Origin: Terriglobia bacterium
Lineage (GTDB): Bacteria > Acidobacteriota > Terriglobia > Acidiferrales > UBA7541
Assembly: GCA_023512135.1 (NCBI GenBank)
Contig: JAIMAG010000002.1
Coordinates: forward strand, 1-64,000
Direction: 5' to 3'
Length of the DNA stretch: 64,000 nt
Positions 17,612 to 25,787 of this stretch are shown one piece after another. Made by a program: the position numbers and the translations under genes. Under the pieces are notes generated by a model that made no database searches, was not told where the DNA came from, and saw only the letters and a program-made list of their open reading frames with translations. How positions within the stretch are numbered: the stretch's first letter is position 1; each line of letters starts with the position of its first letter.

Positions 17612-18579
17612 AGTTCGACTTCCACCGCAATCACTTCCTGCTCTACAACACCGCCTTCTGGGGTTTTCTGGTGTTGTCGCTCATCATCGCGGTGGGTCCG
17701 GCGTTTCGCGCCATGCAGACTCCGCCCACGCCGGGCCTGGTGGAGCTCACGCCGGAGGAGCAGCGCGGTCGCGATGTGTACGTGCGCGAAGGCTGCAGCT
17801 ACTGCCACAGCCAGCAGGTGCGCCCGCTCGAAATGGACCTGCCCTACGGGCGGCCTTCAGCGGCCGGGGACTTCGTCTATGCCACACCGCAACTGCTCGG
17901 CACCCAGCGCACCGGCCCCGACCTGGCCAATATCGGCAACCGCCAGCCCGATGAAACCTGGCACCTGCTCCATTTCTATAACCCGCGCATCGTGGTGCCC
18001 GAATCGGTTATGCCGGCCTTTCCCTGGCTGTTCCACGTCAAGGACCGCGAAGAACCCGGCGACATCGTTGTGCCTGTACCGGAACCGTATAAACCGGCCG
18101 GTAAAGTCGTGGTCGCCACGCGTGATGTGCTCAGTCTGGTGGCTTACATGCAAGCGCTGCGCCAGCCGAAGCTGGACCTGAAGGCTTTGGGTATGGCCGA
18201 AGCGACTCCGTCCGGCTCGCCGGCAGCGGAAGCCGCTTCGAGTGCTACCGATGAAGCCGCGCTCGGTGCACAGGTCTATGCGAACAACTGTGCGCGCTGC
18301 CATCAGGCCAACGGACAGGGCCTTGCCGGTATTGCCCCCTCGCTGGTCGGTGATCCGGTCGTCACCGCTGCCGATCCCACCGAGCACATCCGCATCGTGC
18401 TGGAGGGTCTGTCCGGCCGGCGCATCGGGGGACAGGAGTATCCAGGCCGCATGCCCGCCTTTGCCGATGTGCTCACCGATGCCGAAATCGCCGCGGTGAT
18501 CAACCATGAGCGTTCCTCGTGGGGCAACAACGCCCCGAAGGTAACGGTCGAAGATGTGCGCCGCGTTCGGGGGCAATGA
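17608..18579 (+). CDS. ccoO: cbb3 oxidase subunit II (CcoO) fused to a second cytochrome c domain
   Basis: The product is 323 residues, translated from a GTG overlapping the ccoN stop by 4 bases. A TM anchor (about 12-32) leads into the CcoO haem domain: GRDVYVREGCSYCHSQQVRP (C63, C66, H67), then RTGPDLANIGNR and NPRIVVPESVMPAFPWLF with the axial Met. A linker rich in Ala/Ser follows, then a second monohaem domain (NNCARCHQANGQG, cysteines near 228 and 231, and GRMPAF for the Met). Canonical CcoO has one haem, so the second domain appears to have been acquired from a CcoP-like subunit. It should carry electrons from soluble cytochrome c or ACIII to CcoN. Confidence 0.93.
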   Translation: MKFDFHRNHFLLYNTAFWGFLVLSLIIAVGPAFRAMQTPPTPGLVELTPEEQRGRDVYVREGCSYCHSQQVRPLEMDLPYGRPSAAGDFVYATPQLLGTQRTGPDLANIGNRQPDETWHLLHFYNPRIVVPESVMPAFPWLFHVKDREEPGDIVVPVPEPYKPAGKVVVATRDVLSLVAYMQALRQPKLDLKALGMAEATPSGSPAAEAASSATDEAALGAQVYANNCARCHQANGQGLAGIAPSLVGDPVVTAADPTEHIRIVLEGLSGRRIGGQEYPGRMPAFADVLTDAEIAAVINHERSSWGNNAPKVTVEDVRRVRGQ

Positions 18580-18830
18580 TGACTGAGGTAACCGTTTTGC
18601 TGAGCCTGCTCTGGCAGCATGCGCACAGCCCGGCCGAGAAACCGCTGCTGATTGAGTATGTGGTGGTCGCCTTCGCCTGTGTGGTCTGTGCCTATGCTCT
18701 GGTGCGTGCCGTGCAGTGGACAGTGCGTCCGGGGGAGCAAAACCCCGACCACATCAAACGCACGATTCTCGAAGATGCGCCGCCGGCCAAGCTCAACGAT
18801 GGCTCCGGCCGCAGCACAAATCTCCCATAG
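18576..18830 (+). CDS. Small single-TM protein in the CcoQ position
   Basis: The product is 84 residues, with ATGs at 18576 and 18579, the first overlapping the ccoO stop (ATGA). There is one TM helix (about 27-47, IEYVVVAFACVVCAYALVRAV) and a charged, proline-containing tail. I see no cofactor motif. Its place between CcoO and the CcoP-like subunit, and its size, suggest a small assembly or stabilising subunit like CcoQ or CcoS, without sequence proof. Confidence 0.65.
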   Translation: MMTEVTVLLSLLWQHAHSPAEKPLLIEYVVVAFACVVCAYALVRAVQWTVRPGEQNPDHIKRTILEDAPPAKLNDGSGRSTNLP

Positions 18831-18844
18831 AGGCGGGGTCGCCT

Positions 18845-19693
18845 ATGGCGGAAGACCCGGTCAAAGTAGCCATCTGGCTCGACGACAACCCGGAGCCGAT
18901 TGGCGTATATTCGCCGCCGGCCAGCTTTGAGCTGGATACCACAAAGCTGCCCGACGGGCCGCACAAACTCATCGTGCGCGCCACCGACCGCGCCGGTGTG
19001 ACCAGTGTGCGCGTGATTGATTTCGAGGTGCACAACGGCCCCGGCATCGCTGTCGTCGGCCTGAACCCGGGTGACGTGGTTGAAGGCCGCGTGCCGATTC
19101 TGGTGAACGCGTATGCCGGCACCACCGAAGAACAGTGGGAGCCCAAGCGAGCCGAAACACCGGCGCCGGTACCCACCTGGGCCTGGGTGCTGTTTCTGGC
19201 CGTGGCCGCCTGGGCGATGTTCTACTGGGCCGACAACCTGCGTCCGGAAGCAGAACTGGCCGCCACGCCCACGTTCGCTCCGCCGGAGCGAATCGCCGAA
19301 GCAGCCGGGGTGCGACCCATATCGCCCACACCGCCGGCGGAGACTGCCAGCATGGCCTGGCGCGAGCTCGGTGCAGAGACCTATCAGCGCAATTGTCTTG
19401 CCTGCCACGGCGAAAACGGCGAGGGCGTGCCCGGTTTCGTGGCCTCGCTGCGGGAGAGTCCGCGAGTTCGTGCGCCGGATGCGGAAGACGTCATCTACGC
19501 CGTGCTGACCGGTGCGCCGCGTGGCGTGGATTTGCGCTCCCAGATGCCCGCGTTCGCCGACCTGCTCAGCGACGACCAGGTGGCCGCGGTGGTGAACTAC
19601 GTTCGCAACAGTTGGGGCAACACGGCGCCGGCAGTGAACCCGGAGCGAGTCCGCGCCGTGCGTCAGCAGCTTCGCGCGCAGACGCAGGATTGA
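18845..19693 (+). CDS. CcoP-like subunit: Ig-like domain, one TM helix, monohaem cytochrome c
   Basis: The product is 282 residues. Residues about 5-95 look like a small beta-sandwich of the Ig/cadherin type (DGPHKLIVRATDRAGVTSVRV; VNAYAGTT) with no signal peptide. A TM helix follows at 111-128 (TWAWVLFLAVAAWAMFYW), then a cytochrome c domain (C184, C187, H188 in NCLACHGENGEG) with a SQMPAFADLL axial-Met loop. Standard CcoP has two TM helices and two haems, so this is a variant. With the haem domain periplasmic, the N-terminal domain would lie in the cytoplasm, which is odd; otherwise the helix may serve as an internal signal-anchor. The gene precedes actA. Confidence 0.75.
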   Translation: MAEDPVKVAIWLDDNPEPIGVYSPPASFELDTTKLPDGPHKLIVRATDRAGVTSVRVIDFEVHNGPGIAVVGLNPGDVVEGRVPILVNAYAGTTEEQWEPKRAETPAPVPTWAWVLFLAVAAWAMFYWADNLRPEAELAATPTFAPPERIAEAAGVRPISPTPPAETASMAWRELGAETYQRNCLACHGENGEGVPGFVASLRESPRVRAPDAEDVIYAVLTGAPRGVDLRSQMPAFADLLSDDQVAAVVNYVRNSWGNTAPAVNPERVRAVRQQLRAQTQD

Positions 19694-19742
19694 ATTCCTT
19701 CCGGCTCTACAGCCGGCAAAATCTGGTGTGCAGACAGTCCCG

Positions 19743-20354
19743 ATGACGCAGCCCGTCCCACGCCGCCGCCGCAAACTCACGCTCCGCGCCAAACTGTTCC
19801 TGGGAGCAGTGGCGCTGGCACTGGCCGCCACCACCACGATCGGCCTGTTGACGGAATTTGCGCCTCCCCCCGGCCCGGAGCAACCGATCGCCTTCAGCCA
19901 TCGCGTGCATGCGGGCGTGAATCAGATCGATTGCCTGTTCTGCCACACCGCTGCGGAGCGGAGCACGTCCGCCGGACTGCCTTCGGTCGAGCGCTGCATG
20001 GCCTGTCACCAGTACATCGCGGTGCGCCGGCCCGAAATCCGCAAGTTGGCGGACTTCTGGGAAAAGCAGCAGCCGATTCCCTGGGTGCGCGTGCACCGGC
20101 TGCCCGACTACGTCTACTTCTCGCACAAGCGCCACGTTCGGGCCGGCGTAGAATGCCAGACCTGCCACGGCCCGGTGCAGCAGATGGAGGTGGTCTATCA
20201 GTACGCTCCGTTGACGATGGGCTGGTGTCTGCAATGCCATCAGCAGCCGGCCGCCACACCGGTCAATGTACTTACCAGCCGGACGGCCAGCCCGGCCGAA
20301 ATGGCGCGCGGCGCTTCGCGCGCCCCGCTGGATTGCGTGACGTGCCACAAATGA
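19743..20354 (+). CDS. actA: Alternative complex III pentahaem cytochrome ActA
   Basis: The product is 203 residues from the ATG at 19743; a GTG at 19728 is possible. It has an N-terminal TM anchor (LRAKLFLGAVALALAATTTIGLL) and five haem motifs: CLFCH, CMACH, CQTCH, CLQCH and CVTCH. The inter-haem segments FSHRVHAGVNQIDCLFCH and YFSHKRHVRAGVECQTCHG are typical of this class III-like family. It receives electrons from the Fe-S clusters of ActB and passes them on to ActE or the oxidase, on the periplasmic face. Its stop overlaps the actB start (ATGA). Confidence 0.93.
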   Translation: MTQPVPRRRRKLTLRAKLFLGAVALALAATTTIGLLTEFAPPPGPEQPIAFSHRVHAGVNQIDCLFCHTAAERSTSAGLPSVERCMACHQYIAVRRPEIRKLADFWEKQQPIPWVRVHRLPDYVYFSHKRHVRAGVECQTCHGPVQQMEVVYQYAPLTMGWCLQCHQQPAATPVNVLTSRTASPAEMARGASRAPLDCVTCHK

Positions 20355-23347
20355 GTGACGCATTCAACCGCCGCGAATTTCTCAAGCTGGTCACCATCGC
20401 TTCGACCGGCACACTGGCCGCCTGTTCTCCGGCACCACCCCAGAAGGTGATTCCGTACGTGATTCCGCCCGAAGAGGTCGTGCCGGGCCTCTCCTACTGG
20501 TTCAAGACCACCTGTCGGGAATGTCCGGCGGGTTGTGGAATGATGGCGCGCACCCGCGAAGGGCGGGTGGTCAAGCTCGAAGGAAATCCCGAACATCCCA
20601 TCAACCGGGGAGCGCTCTGTGTGCGCGGCCAGGCCGCTCTGCAGGGCCTCTACAACCCGGATCGCCTCGCTGGACCGCTGCGCCGCACTCCGGAAGGTCG
20701 GCTCGAGCCGATCACGTGGGAACAGGCCGAGGAGGCACTGGTGGCGCTGTTCCGCTTCCTGCGCGAGCAGCGGCGCACCGCAACCGTTGCACTGCTCACC
20801 GAACGGATCAGCGGCGCGACCGAAAAGTTCTTCCGCGATCTGTTCGCGGTGTTTCCTGCCGGGCAGGTGATTCAATACGAGCCGTTCGCCTACGAAGCTC
20901 TCCGCGCAGGGAATCGCGTGGCGTTCGGCACTTCGGAAATTCCGCATTACGACATCGCGGCAGCACGCATGCTGGTGAGTTTCGGCGCCGATTTTCTGGA
21001 GACCTGGCTGTCGAACGTCGAATGCGCCCGTGCGTTCGCTGCCGCGCGCCGGCGCCATGAACGGGACGCCATGCGGTTTGTGGCCGTGGAGCCGCGCCTG
21101 TCCCTGACCGCCGCGAATGCCGACGTCTGGCTGCCGGCCCGCCCGGGCAGTGAAGCCGCGCTGGCACTGGCACTCGTGCACGAAATTCTCCGCAGTGGCC
21201 GCGCGCGAATTTCTTCCACAGAGGCCGCACGAATCGGCCAGCTCGTTGCAACCTTAGACGCGGAAACGGCCGAACGGCTCACCGACGTTCCCGCCCCTCG
21301 CATCCGCGCGCTGGCCCGGGAATTCGCCGCTGCCGACCCGGGTCTGGCGCTCGGCCCGGGCGTAGCTGCGAGCGGCCCGGCAGCCACCGCTCTGCAGGTA
21401 GCGGTCAATCTGCTGAACTACGTCTGCGGGAATGTGAACCGCACGGTGCAGTTCGGGCGGGGCAGCAGTTGGGACCGCGTCGCAACTCACGCTGAAATGC
21501 TCGAGTTCATCGAGCGCATGCGCACGGGCCGCGTGGACGTCCTTTTCTTCCATCACACCAATCCCGTCTACACGCTGCCACCGGCGACGGGTTTTGCCCG
21601 GGCGCTGCAGCGTGTGCGCCTGAAAGTCAGCTTCTCTCCGTTCCTGGACGAGACGACGGCCCAGTGCGACCTGATCCTGCCCGATCACACCCCGCTCGAA
21701 CGCTGGGAGGAATACCAGCCTCGGGCCGGCATCCGAGCGCTCGTGCAACCCGCCATGGCGGGCGGGTTTCACTTCCAGTCGCGCCAGGCTGCCGACATGC
21801 TGCTGTATGTTGTCAGCCGTGCCGATGCCACGCTGTCGCGTCAGTTTCCTTTTGCGGACTTTCGCGCCTATCTGGAAAACGAATGGCGTGCCGTGCATCG
21901 TGCAGTCGCGCCCGAGCAGCCGTTCGCTGAGTTCTGGCGCAGCGCTGTCGAAGCCGGCGGCATCTGGCGCGAGGTGCCGCTGCGGCCCGTCCGGCTGAGC
22001 GAGGCCGTCTTCCGGTTCGACTTTTCCCCGGCCCTGACCGTGCACACAGAACGCGATGAATCGCTCGCCCTGCTCGTTTTCCCCACCGCCGAGCGGTTCG
22101 ATGGCCGTGGCGCGAACCGTCCCTGGTTGCAGGAAACTCCGGACGCAATGACCAAAATCGTCTGGTCGGCGTGGGCCGAGCTGCACCCGGAGACCGCGCG
22201 CCGCTACGGCGTCCGCGAGGGAGATCTTCTGAAAGTGAGCTCGCCCCACGGCACGATCCAGCTTCCGGCTCACCTCACGCCCACCGTGCGGCCCGATACC
22301 GTGGCCATCCCGCTCGGGCAAGGACACACCAGCTTCGGACGTTGGGCCGCCGACTGCGGCCCCACGCCGCTGGCGTTGTTGTCGGCGGAAGTGGAGGTGA
22401 CTTCCGGCGGGCTGCTCTACGGCGGCACGCGAGTGCGCATCGAACGGTTGCCCGTCCGACGATTGTTGGCGCGTACGCAACAGGAAACTTCCCAGCACGA
22501 CCGCGAGATCGCGCGGGTGGTCCCGCTGGCGGAACTGGTGGCGGGCAGCGTCCGTCGTGACCCGGAGCCCCGGCTGAGCATCTACCCCGAACACACCCAC
22601 GATGGCCACCGCTGGGGCATGGCGATCGATTTGGACGCCTGCATCGGCTGCAACGCCTGCGTGGTGGCTTGCTCGATCGAAAACAACGTTCCCTGGGTAG
22701 GCGCACTGCAAGTGGACCGCGGCCGCCACATGGCCTGGATGCGCATTGATCGCTACTGGGAACCAGTGCCCGAGGCGCAGCCGGTCGGCGGTGTCGCCCC
22801 GCTCGAGACGCATTTCCTGCCCATGCTCTGCCAGCACTGCGACCACGCACCCTGCGAATCGGTCTGTCCGGTCTATGCCACCTACCACAATCACGAAGGG
22901 TTGAACGTGCAGGTGTACAACCGCTGCGTCGGCACGCGCTACTGCTCGAACAACTGCCCGTACAAGGTGCGCCGCTTCCACTGGTTCGACGACCAGTGGC
23001 CCTGGCCACTCGCGCTCGGTCTGAATCCCGACGTTACCGCGCGCACCAAGGGAGTGATGGGCAAGTGCACCTTCTGCGTGCAGCGCATCCGCACCGCCAA
23101 AGACCAGGCCAAAGACGAAAACCGCACGGTCCGCGATGGCGAGATTATCCCGGCGTGCGCGCAGACCTGCCCGGCCGAGGCCATCGTCTTCGGCGATCTG
23201 AACGATCCAAACAGCCGCGTTCGACAGTTGGCCGATTCAGCGCGCGGTTATCACGTGCTCGGCGAGCTGAACACCCGGCCAGCGATCACCTACCTGAAGA
23301 AGGTTCGCCGGTCCGGTCTCGACCGACCCACAGGGGAGGATGGCTAG
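20351..23347 (+). CDS. actB: Alternative complex III iron-sulfur subunit ActB (molybdopterin-oxidoreductase-like plus ferredoxin domain)
   Basis: The product is 998 residues. The N-terminus combines a Tat motif (NRREFLKL) with a lipobox (TLAAC, Cys25), suggesting a Tat-exported lipoprotein. Residues about 50-720 have the molybdopterin-oxidoreductase fold. A CX2CX3CX27C motif (C55, C58, C62, C90) is retained, although in characterised ACIII this half carries no Mo cofactor. The C-terminal domain, from about residue 755, binds Fe-S clusters: CIGCNACVVAC, CQHCDHAPCESVCP, CVGTRYCSNNCPYKVRRF, CTFC and CAQTCPAEAI. It takes electrons from quinol at ActC. It overlaps actC by 8 bases. Confidence 0.95.
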   Translation: MSDAFNRREFLKLVTIASTGTLAACSPAPPQKVIPYVIPPEEVVPGLSYWFKTTCRECPAGCGMMARTREGRVVKLEGNPEHPINRGALCVRGQAALQGLYNPDRLAGPLRRTPEGRLEPITWEQAEEALVALFRFLREQRRTATVALLTERISGATEKFFRDLFAVFPAGQVIQYEPFAYEALRAGNRVAFGTSEIPHYDIAAARMLVSFGADFLETWLSNVECARAFAAARRRHERDAMRFVAVEPRLSLTAANADVWLPARPGSEAALALALVHEILRSGRARISSTEAARIGQLVATLDAETAERLTDVPAPRIRALAREFAAADPGLALGPGVAASGPAATALQVAVNLLNYVCGNVNRTVQFGRGSSWDRVATHAEMLEFIERMRTGRVDVLFFHHTNPVYTLPPATGFARALQRVRLKVSFSPFLDETTAQCDLILPDHTPLERWEEYQPRAGIRALVQPAMAGGFHFQSRQAADMLLYVVSRADATLSRQFPFADFRAYLENEWRAVHRAVAPEQPFAEFWRSAVEAGGIWREVPLRPVRLSEAVFRFDFSPALTVHTERDESLALLVFPTAERFDGRGANRPWLQETPDAMTKIVWSAWAELHPETARRYGVREGDLLKVSSPHGTIQLPAHLTPTVRPDTVAIPLGQGHTSFGRWAADCGPTPLALLSAEVEVTSGGLLYGGTRVRIERLPVRRLLARTQQETSQHDREIARVVPLAELVAGSVRRDPEPRLSIYPEHTHDGHRWGMAIDLDACIGCNACVVACSIENNVPWVGALQVDRGRHMAWMRIDRYWEPVPEAQPVGGVAPLETHFLPMLCQHCDHAPCESVCPVYATYHNHEGLNVQVYNRCVGTRYCSNNCPYKVRRFHWFDDQWPWPLALGLNPDVTARTKGVMGKCTFCVQRIRTAKDQAKDENRTVRDGEIIPACAQTCPAEAIVFGDLNDPNSRVRQLADSARGYHVLGELNTRPAITYLKKVRRSGLDRPTGEDG

Positions 23348-24683
23348 CGTGCCCGAGCTGACCTACAGCCGCGTGAACCGCGACATTCTGCGCACGCTGG
23401 AGACCCCCGGGCGCGCCTACTGGATCGCTGTGGCCCTGCTCGCCGCTGGCGTCGTCCTGGGTGGTTACTGCTGGTGGACGCAGATTCAGACGGGCATGGG
23501 CGTCTCGGGCAAGTTCATCCCCACGGCCTGGTTCGCCTACATCACGACCTTTGTCTTCTGGGTAGGCATCGCGCATTCCGGCACGCTGATTTCAGCGATT
23601 CTGTTTCTGTTTCGAGCCCGCTGGCGCACGCCCGTCTATCGTTCGGCGGAAGCGATGACGGTTTTTGCGGTGATGACGGCGGGGCTGTTTCCGCTGATTC
23701 ATCTTGGCCGCGCCTGGCAGTTCTACTGGCTGCTTCCGTATCCCAACGAACGCCAGCTCTGGCCGAATTTTCGTTCGCCTCTGCTATGGGACGTTTTTGC
23801 GGTGACTACCTATTTCACCGTCAGCGCCATGTTTCTCTACCTGGGCCTGATTCCGGATATCGCCGCCGCCCGCGACCGAGCCACTGGCTGGCGCCGGCGC
23901 CTCTACCGGCTGGCCTCGCTCGGCTGGCGCGGCACCGACACAGAGTGGACACATTATTCCTCGGCCTACATGTTTTTTGCGGCGTTTGCCACGCCGTTGG
24001 TGGTCTCTGTGCACAGCGTGGTCTCCTGGGACTTCACCATGTCCATCGTGCCCGGCTGGCACAGCACGATTTTTGCGCCGTATTTCGTAGCCGGCGCAAT
24101 TCACTCTGGCCTGGCCATGGTGATCACGCTGCTGATCCCGCTGCGGCGGCTGTTCCGTCTCGAACAGTTCCTGGACACGCTGCACTTCGAGCAACTGGCC
24201 CGGCTGATGATCGTCACCGGACTGATCGTCGGCTACGCGTACGGCGTGGAATTCTTTGTGGCCTGGTACAGCGGTAATCCATTCGAGCTTTCCACGTTTC
24301 TCGACCGCGCCTTTGGTCCGCACGGTGATCTGTTCTGGGCGATGGTGGTGTTCAACTGCGGTCTGCCGCTGCTGTTTTTCGCGCCCCGGCTGCGCCGGAA
24401 CTATGCAGTTTTGCTCGCGGTCTCGGTGCTGGTGAACGTGGGCATGTGGCTGGAGCGTTTCGTGATCATCGCCGTTTCGCTGACGAACGACTACCTGCCC
24501 GCCATCTGGCGCAAGACTTTCCATTTTACCTGGGTCGAAGCGGGCATCCTGTTCGGCAGTTTGTGCTGGTTCCTGTTGTTGTTCTTCCTGTTTGCGAAAA
24601 TTTTCCCGACGGTCTCGATCACGGAAGTAAAAGAAGCGCTGCCGGAGCCCCGGCGCACCGCCGCCGCGGAGGGACACGCATGA
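23340..24683 (+). CDS. actC: Alternative complex III quinol-binding membrane subunit ActC (NrfD-like)
   Basis: The product is 447 residues with around 10 TM helices and typical ActC segments: VGIAHSGTLISAILFLFRARWR, HLGRAWQFYWLLPYPN, PLVVSVHSVVSWDF and EFFVAWYSGNPFE. The family oxidises menaquinol near the periplasmic face and hands electrons to the ActB clusters. The gene starts inside the last codons of actB, and its stop overlaps the actD start (ATGA), so translation is coupled. Confidence 0.95.
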   Translation: MASVPELTYSRVNRDILRTLETPGRAYWIAVALLAAGVVLGGYCWWTQIQTGMGVSGKFIPTAWFAYITTFVFWVGIAHSGTLISAILFLFRARWRTPVYRSAEAMTVFAVMTAGLFPLIHLGRAWQFYWLLPYPNERQLWPNFRSPLLWDVFAVTTYFTVSAMFLYLGLIPDIAAARDRATGWRRRLYRLASLGWRGTDTEWTHYSSAYMFFAAFATPLVVSVHSVVSWDFTMSIVPGWHSTIFAPYFVAGAIHSGLAMVITLLIPLRRLFRLEQFLDTLHFEQLARLMIVTGLIVGYAYGVEFFVAWYSGNPFELSTFLDRAFGPHGDLFWAMVVFNCGLPLLFFAPRLRRNYAVLLAVSVLVNVGMWLERFVIIAVSLTNDYLPAIWRKTFHFTWVEAGILFGSLCWFLLLFFLFAKIFPTVSITEVKEALPEPRRTAAAEGHA

Positions 24684-25240
24684 GCCGCACGGCCTACAAG
24701 ACGGTAGAAGAAGCCGGCGTCGTCGGTGTCTTCCGGTATGTGGACGCCGTGGTCGAAGCCGTTCGCCGCGCGCGCGAGCAGGGTTGGACGGCCCTGCGCG
24801 TCTATCAGCCGGTACCCAGTCACACGATCCTGGCCGAAGTCGCTCCTCCGGAAAAAAGTCCGGTGCGGTTCTTCGCCCTGTGGGGAGGGGTGGCGGGTAC
24901 GGTGCTGGGCTTTGCACTGGCTTCGTTTGTCGGCATCAAGATGCACACCTACCAGGGGCTGCTGGTCGGGGGCAAACCGCCGGTGTCGGTGCCCGCCTAC
25001 ATCATCATTGCGTTCGAGCTGACGGTGCTGCTCGGCGCGCTGGCCACGCTGGCGGGCTTCATTCTCTTCTCGAAGCTGCCCCGGGGCGAAAACGTGGCTG
25101 GCTACGGGCCCGAGTTTTCGGAAGATCGCTTTGGTGTGTTTATCCCCTGCGAGGCCAGCCAGGCAGAACCGGTCATGGCCCTGCTGCGTGAGGCTGGCGC
25201 CGAGCAGGTGCGCTTCGAGGAAGTCTATGAGGAGGACTAG
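24680..25240 (+). CDS. actD: Alternative complex III membrane subunit ActD (DUF3341)
   Basis: The product is 186 residues. A cytoplasmic N-terminal alpha/beta part (YVDAVVEAVRRAREQGWTALRVYQPVPSH) is followed by two TM helices (about 58-80 and 102-130) and a short C-terminal domain. Length and order match the DUF3341 family. It has a structural role in the complex and no cofactors. Translation is coupled to actC. Confidence 0.93.
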   Translation: MSRTAYKTVEEAGVVGVFRYVDAVVEAVRRAREQGWTALRVYQPVPSHTILAEVAPPEKSPVRFFALWGGVAGTVLGFALASFVGIKMHTYQGLLVGGKPPVSVPAYIIIAFELTVLLGALATLAGFILFSKLPRGENVAGYGPEFSEDRFGVFIPCEASQAEPVMALLREAGAEQVRFEEVYEED

Positions 25241-25247
25241 CGAGGCG

Positions 25248-25787
25248 ATGCGCAGGTTCGTTGGCTCGTCAATGGTATGGGGGCTCGCGGTCTGGCTCGG
25301 CACTGCGGCGGCGCTGGCGGCCTGGCCGTGGTCGCGCGACATGGTCGAGCAGGCGTTCCTTCGTCCGCTGACGCTGATGCTTCGACCCGCCGAAAGCAGC
25401 GTTCCTTTGGGCGCGCCGCCGCCCGTCAGCCATGAAGCGGCTGAACGCATCCTGCGCAACCCGTATCCGGCCACCGCCGAACACCGCGCCGAGGGAGCGC
25501 GGCTCTATCGCCGCTACTGCTTCGTCTGTCACGGAGCTACCGGGCGGGGCGATGGCCCGGTAGCGGGGGGCGCGCTGGCACCTGCTGACCTGACCAGTGC
25601 CGTGCTCCAGCGACGCGGCGATGGGTATTTCTACGCCGTGATGCGCAACGGCGTGCGTGCCATGGCTCAGTATCATGAAATGACCGACGCTCGCGAACGC
25701 TGGCTGATTGTGCTGCATCTGCGCGAACTCGCTGCACAGGCCCGCGCCGCAGAACGGCAACGCGAAGCGCCCGCACCGGTCCCATGA
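25248..25787 (+). CDS. actE: Alternative complex III monohaem cytochrome c subunit ActE
   Basis: The product is 179 residues from the ATG at 25248. An ATG at 25227 is in frame but would overlap actD. It has an N-terminal hydrophobic anchor and one haem site (GARLYRRYCFVCHGATGRGDGP), with a downstream Met in the ALAPADLTS... YHEM region as likely sixth ligand. It is the periplasmic electron exit of ACIII, probably toward the cbb3 haem-c subunits encoded just upstream. Its stop overlaps the actF start. Confidence 0.9.
   Translation: MRRFVGSSMVWGLAVWLGTAAALAAWPWSRDMVEQAFLRPLTLMLRPAESSVPLGAPPPVSHEAAERILRNPYPATAEHRAEGARLYRRYCFVCHGATGRGDGPVAGGALAPADLTSAVLQRRGDGYFYAVMRNGVRAMAQYHEMTDARERWLIVLHLRELAAQARAAERQREAPAPVP

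Noticed and set aside
19931-20350. Upstream extension of the actB frame
   Set aside because: It overlaps actA in another frame. The ATG at 20351 overlaps the actA stop and starts a Tat/lipoprotein signal.
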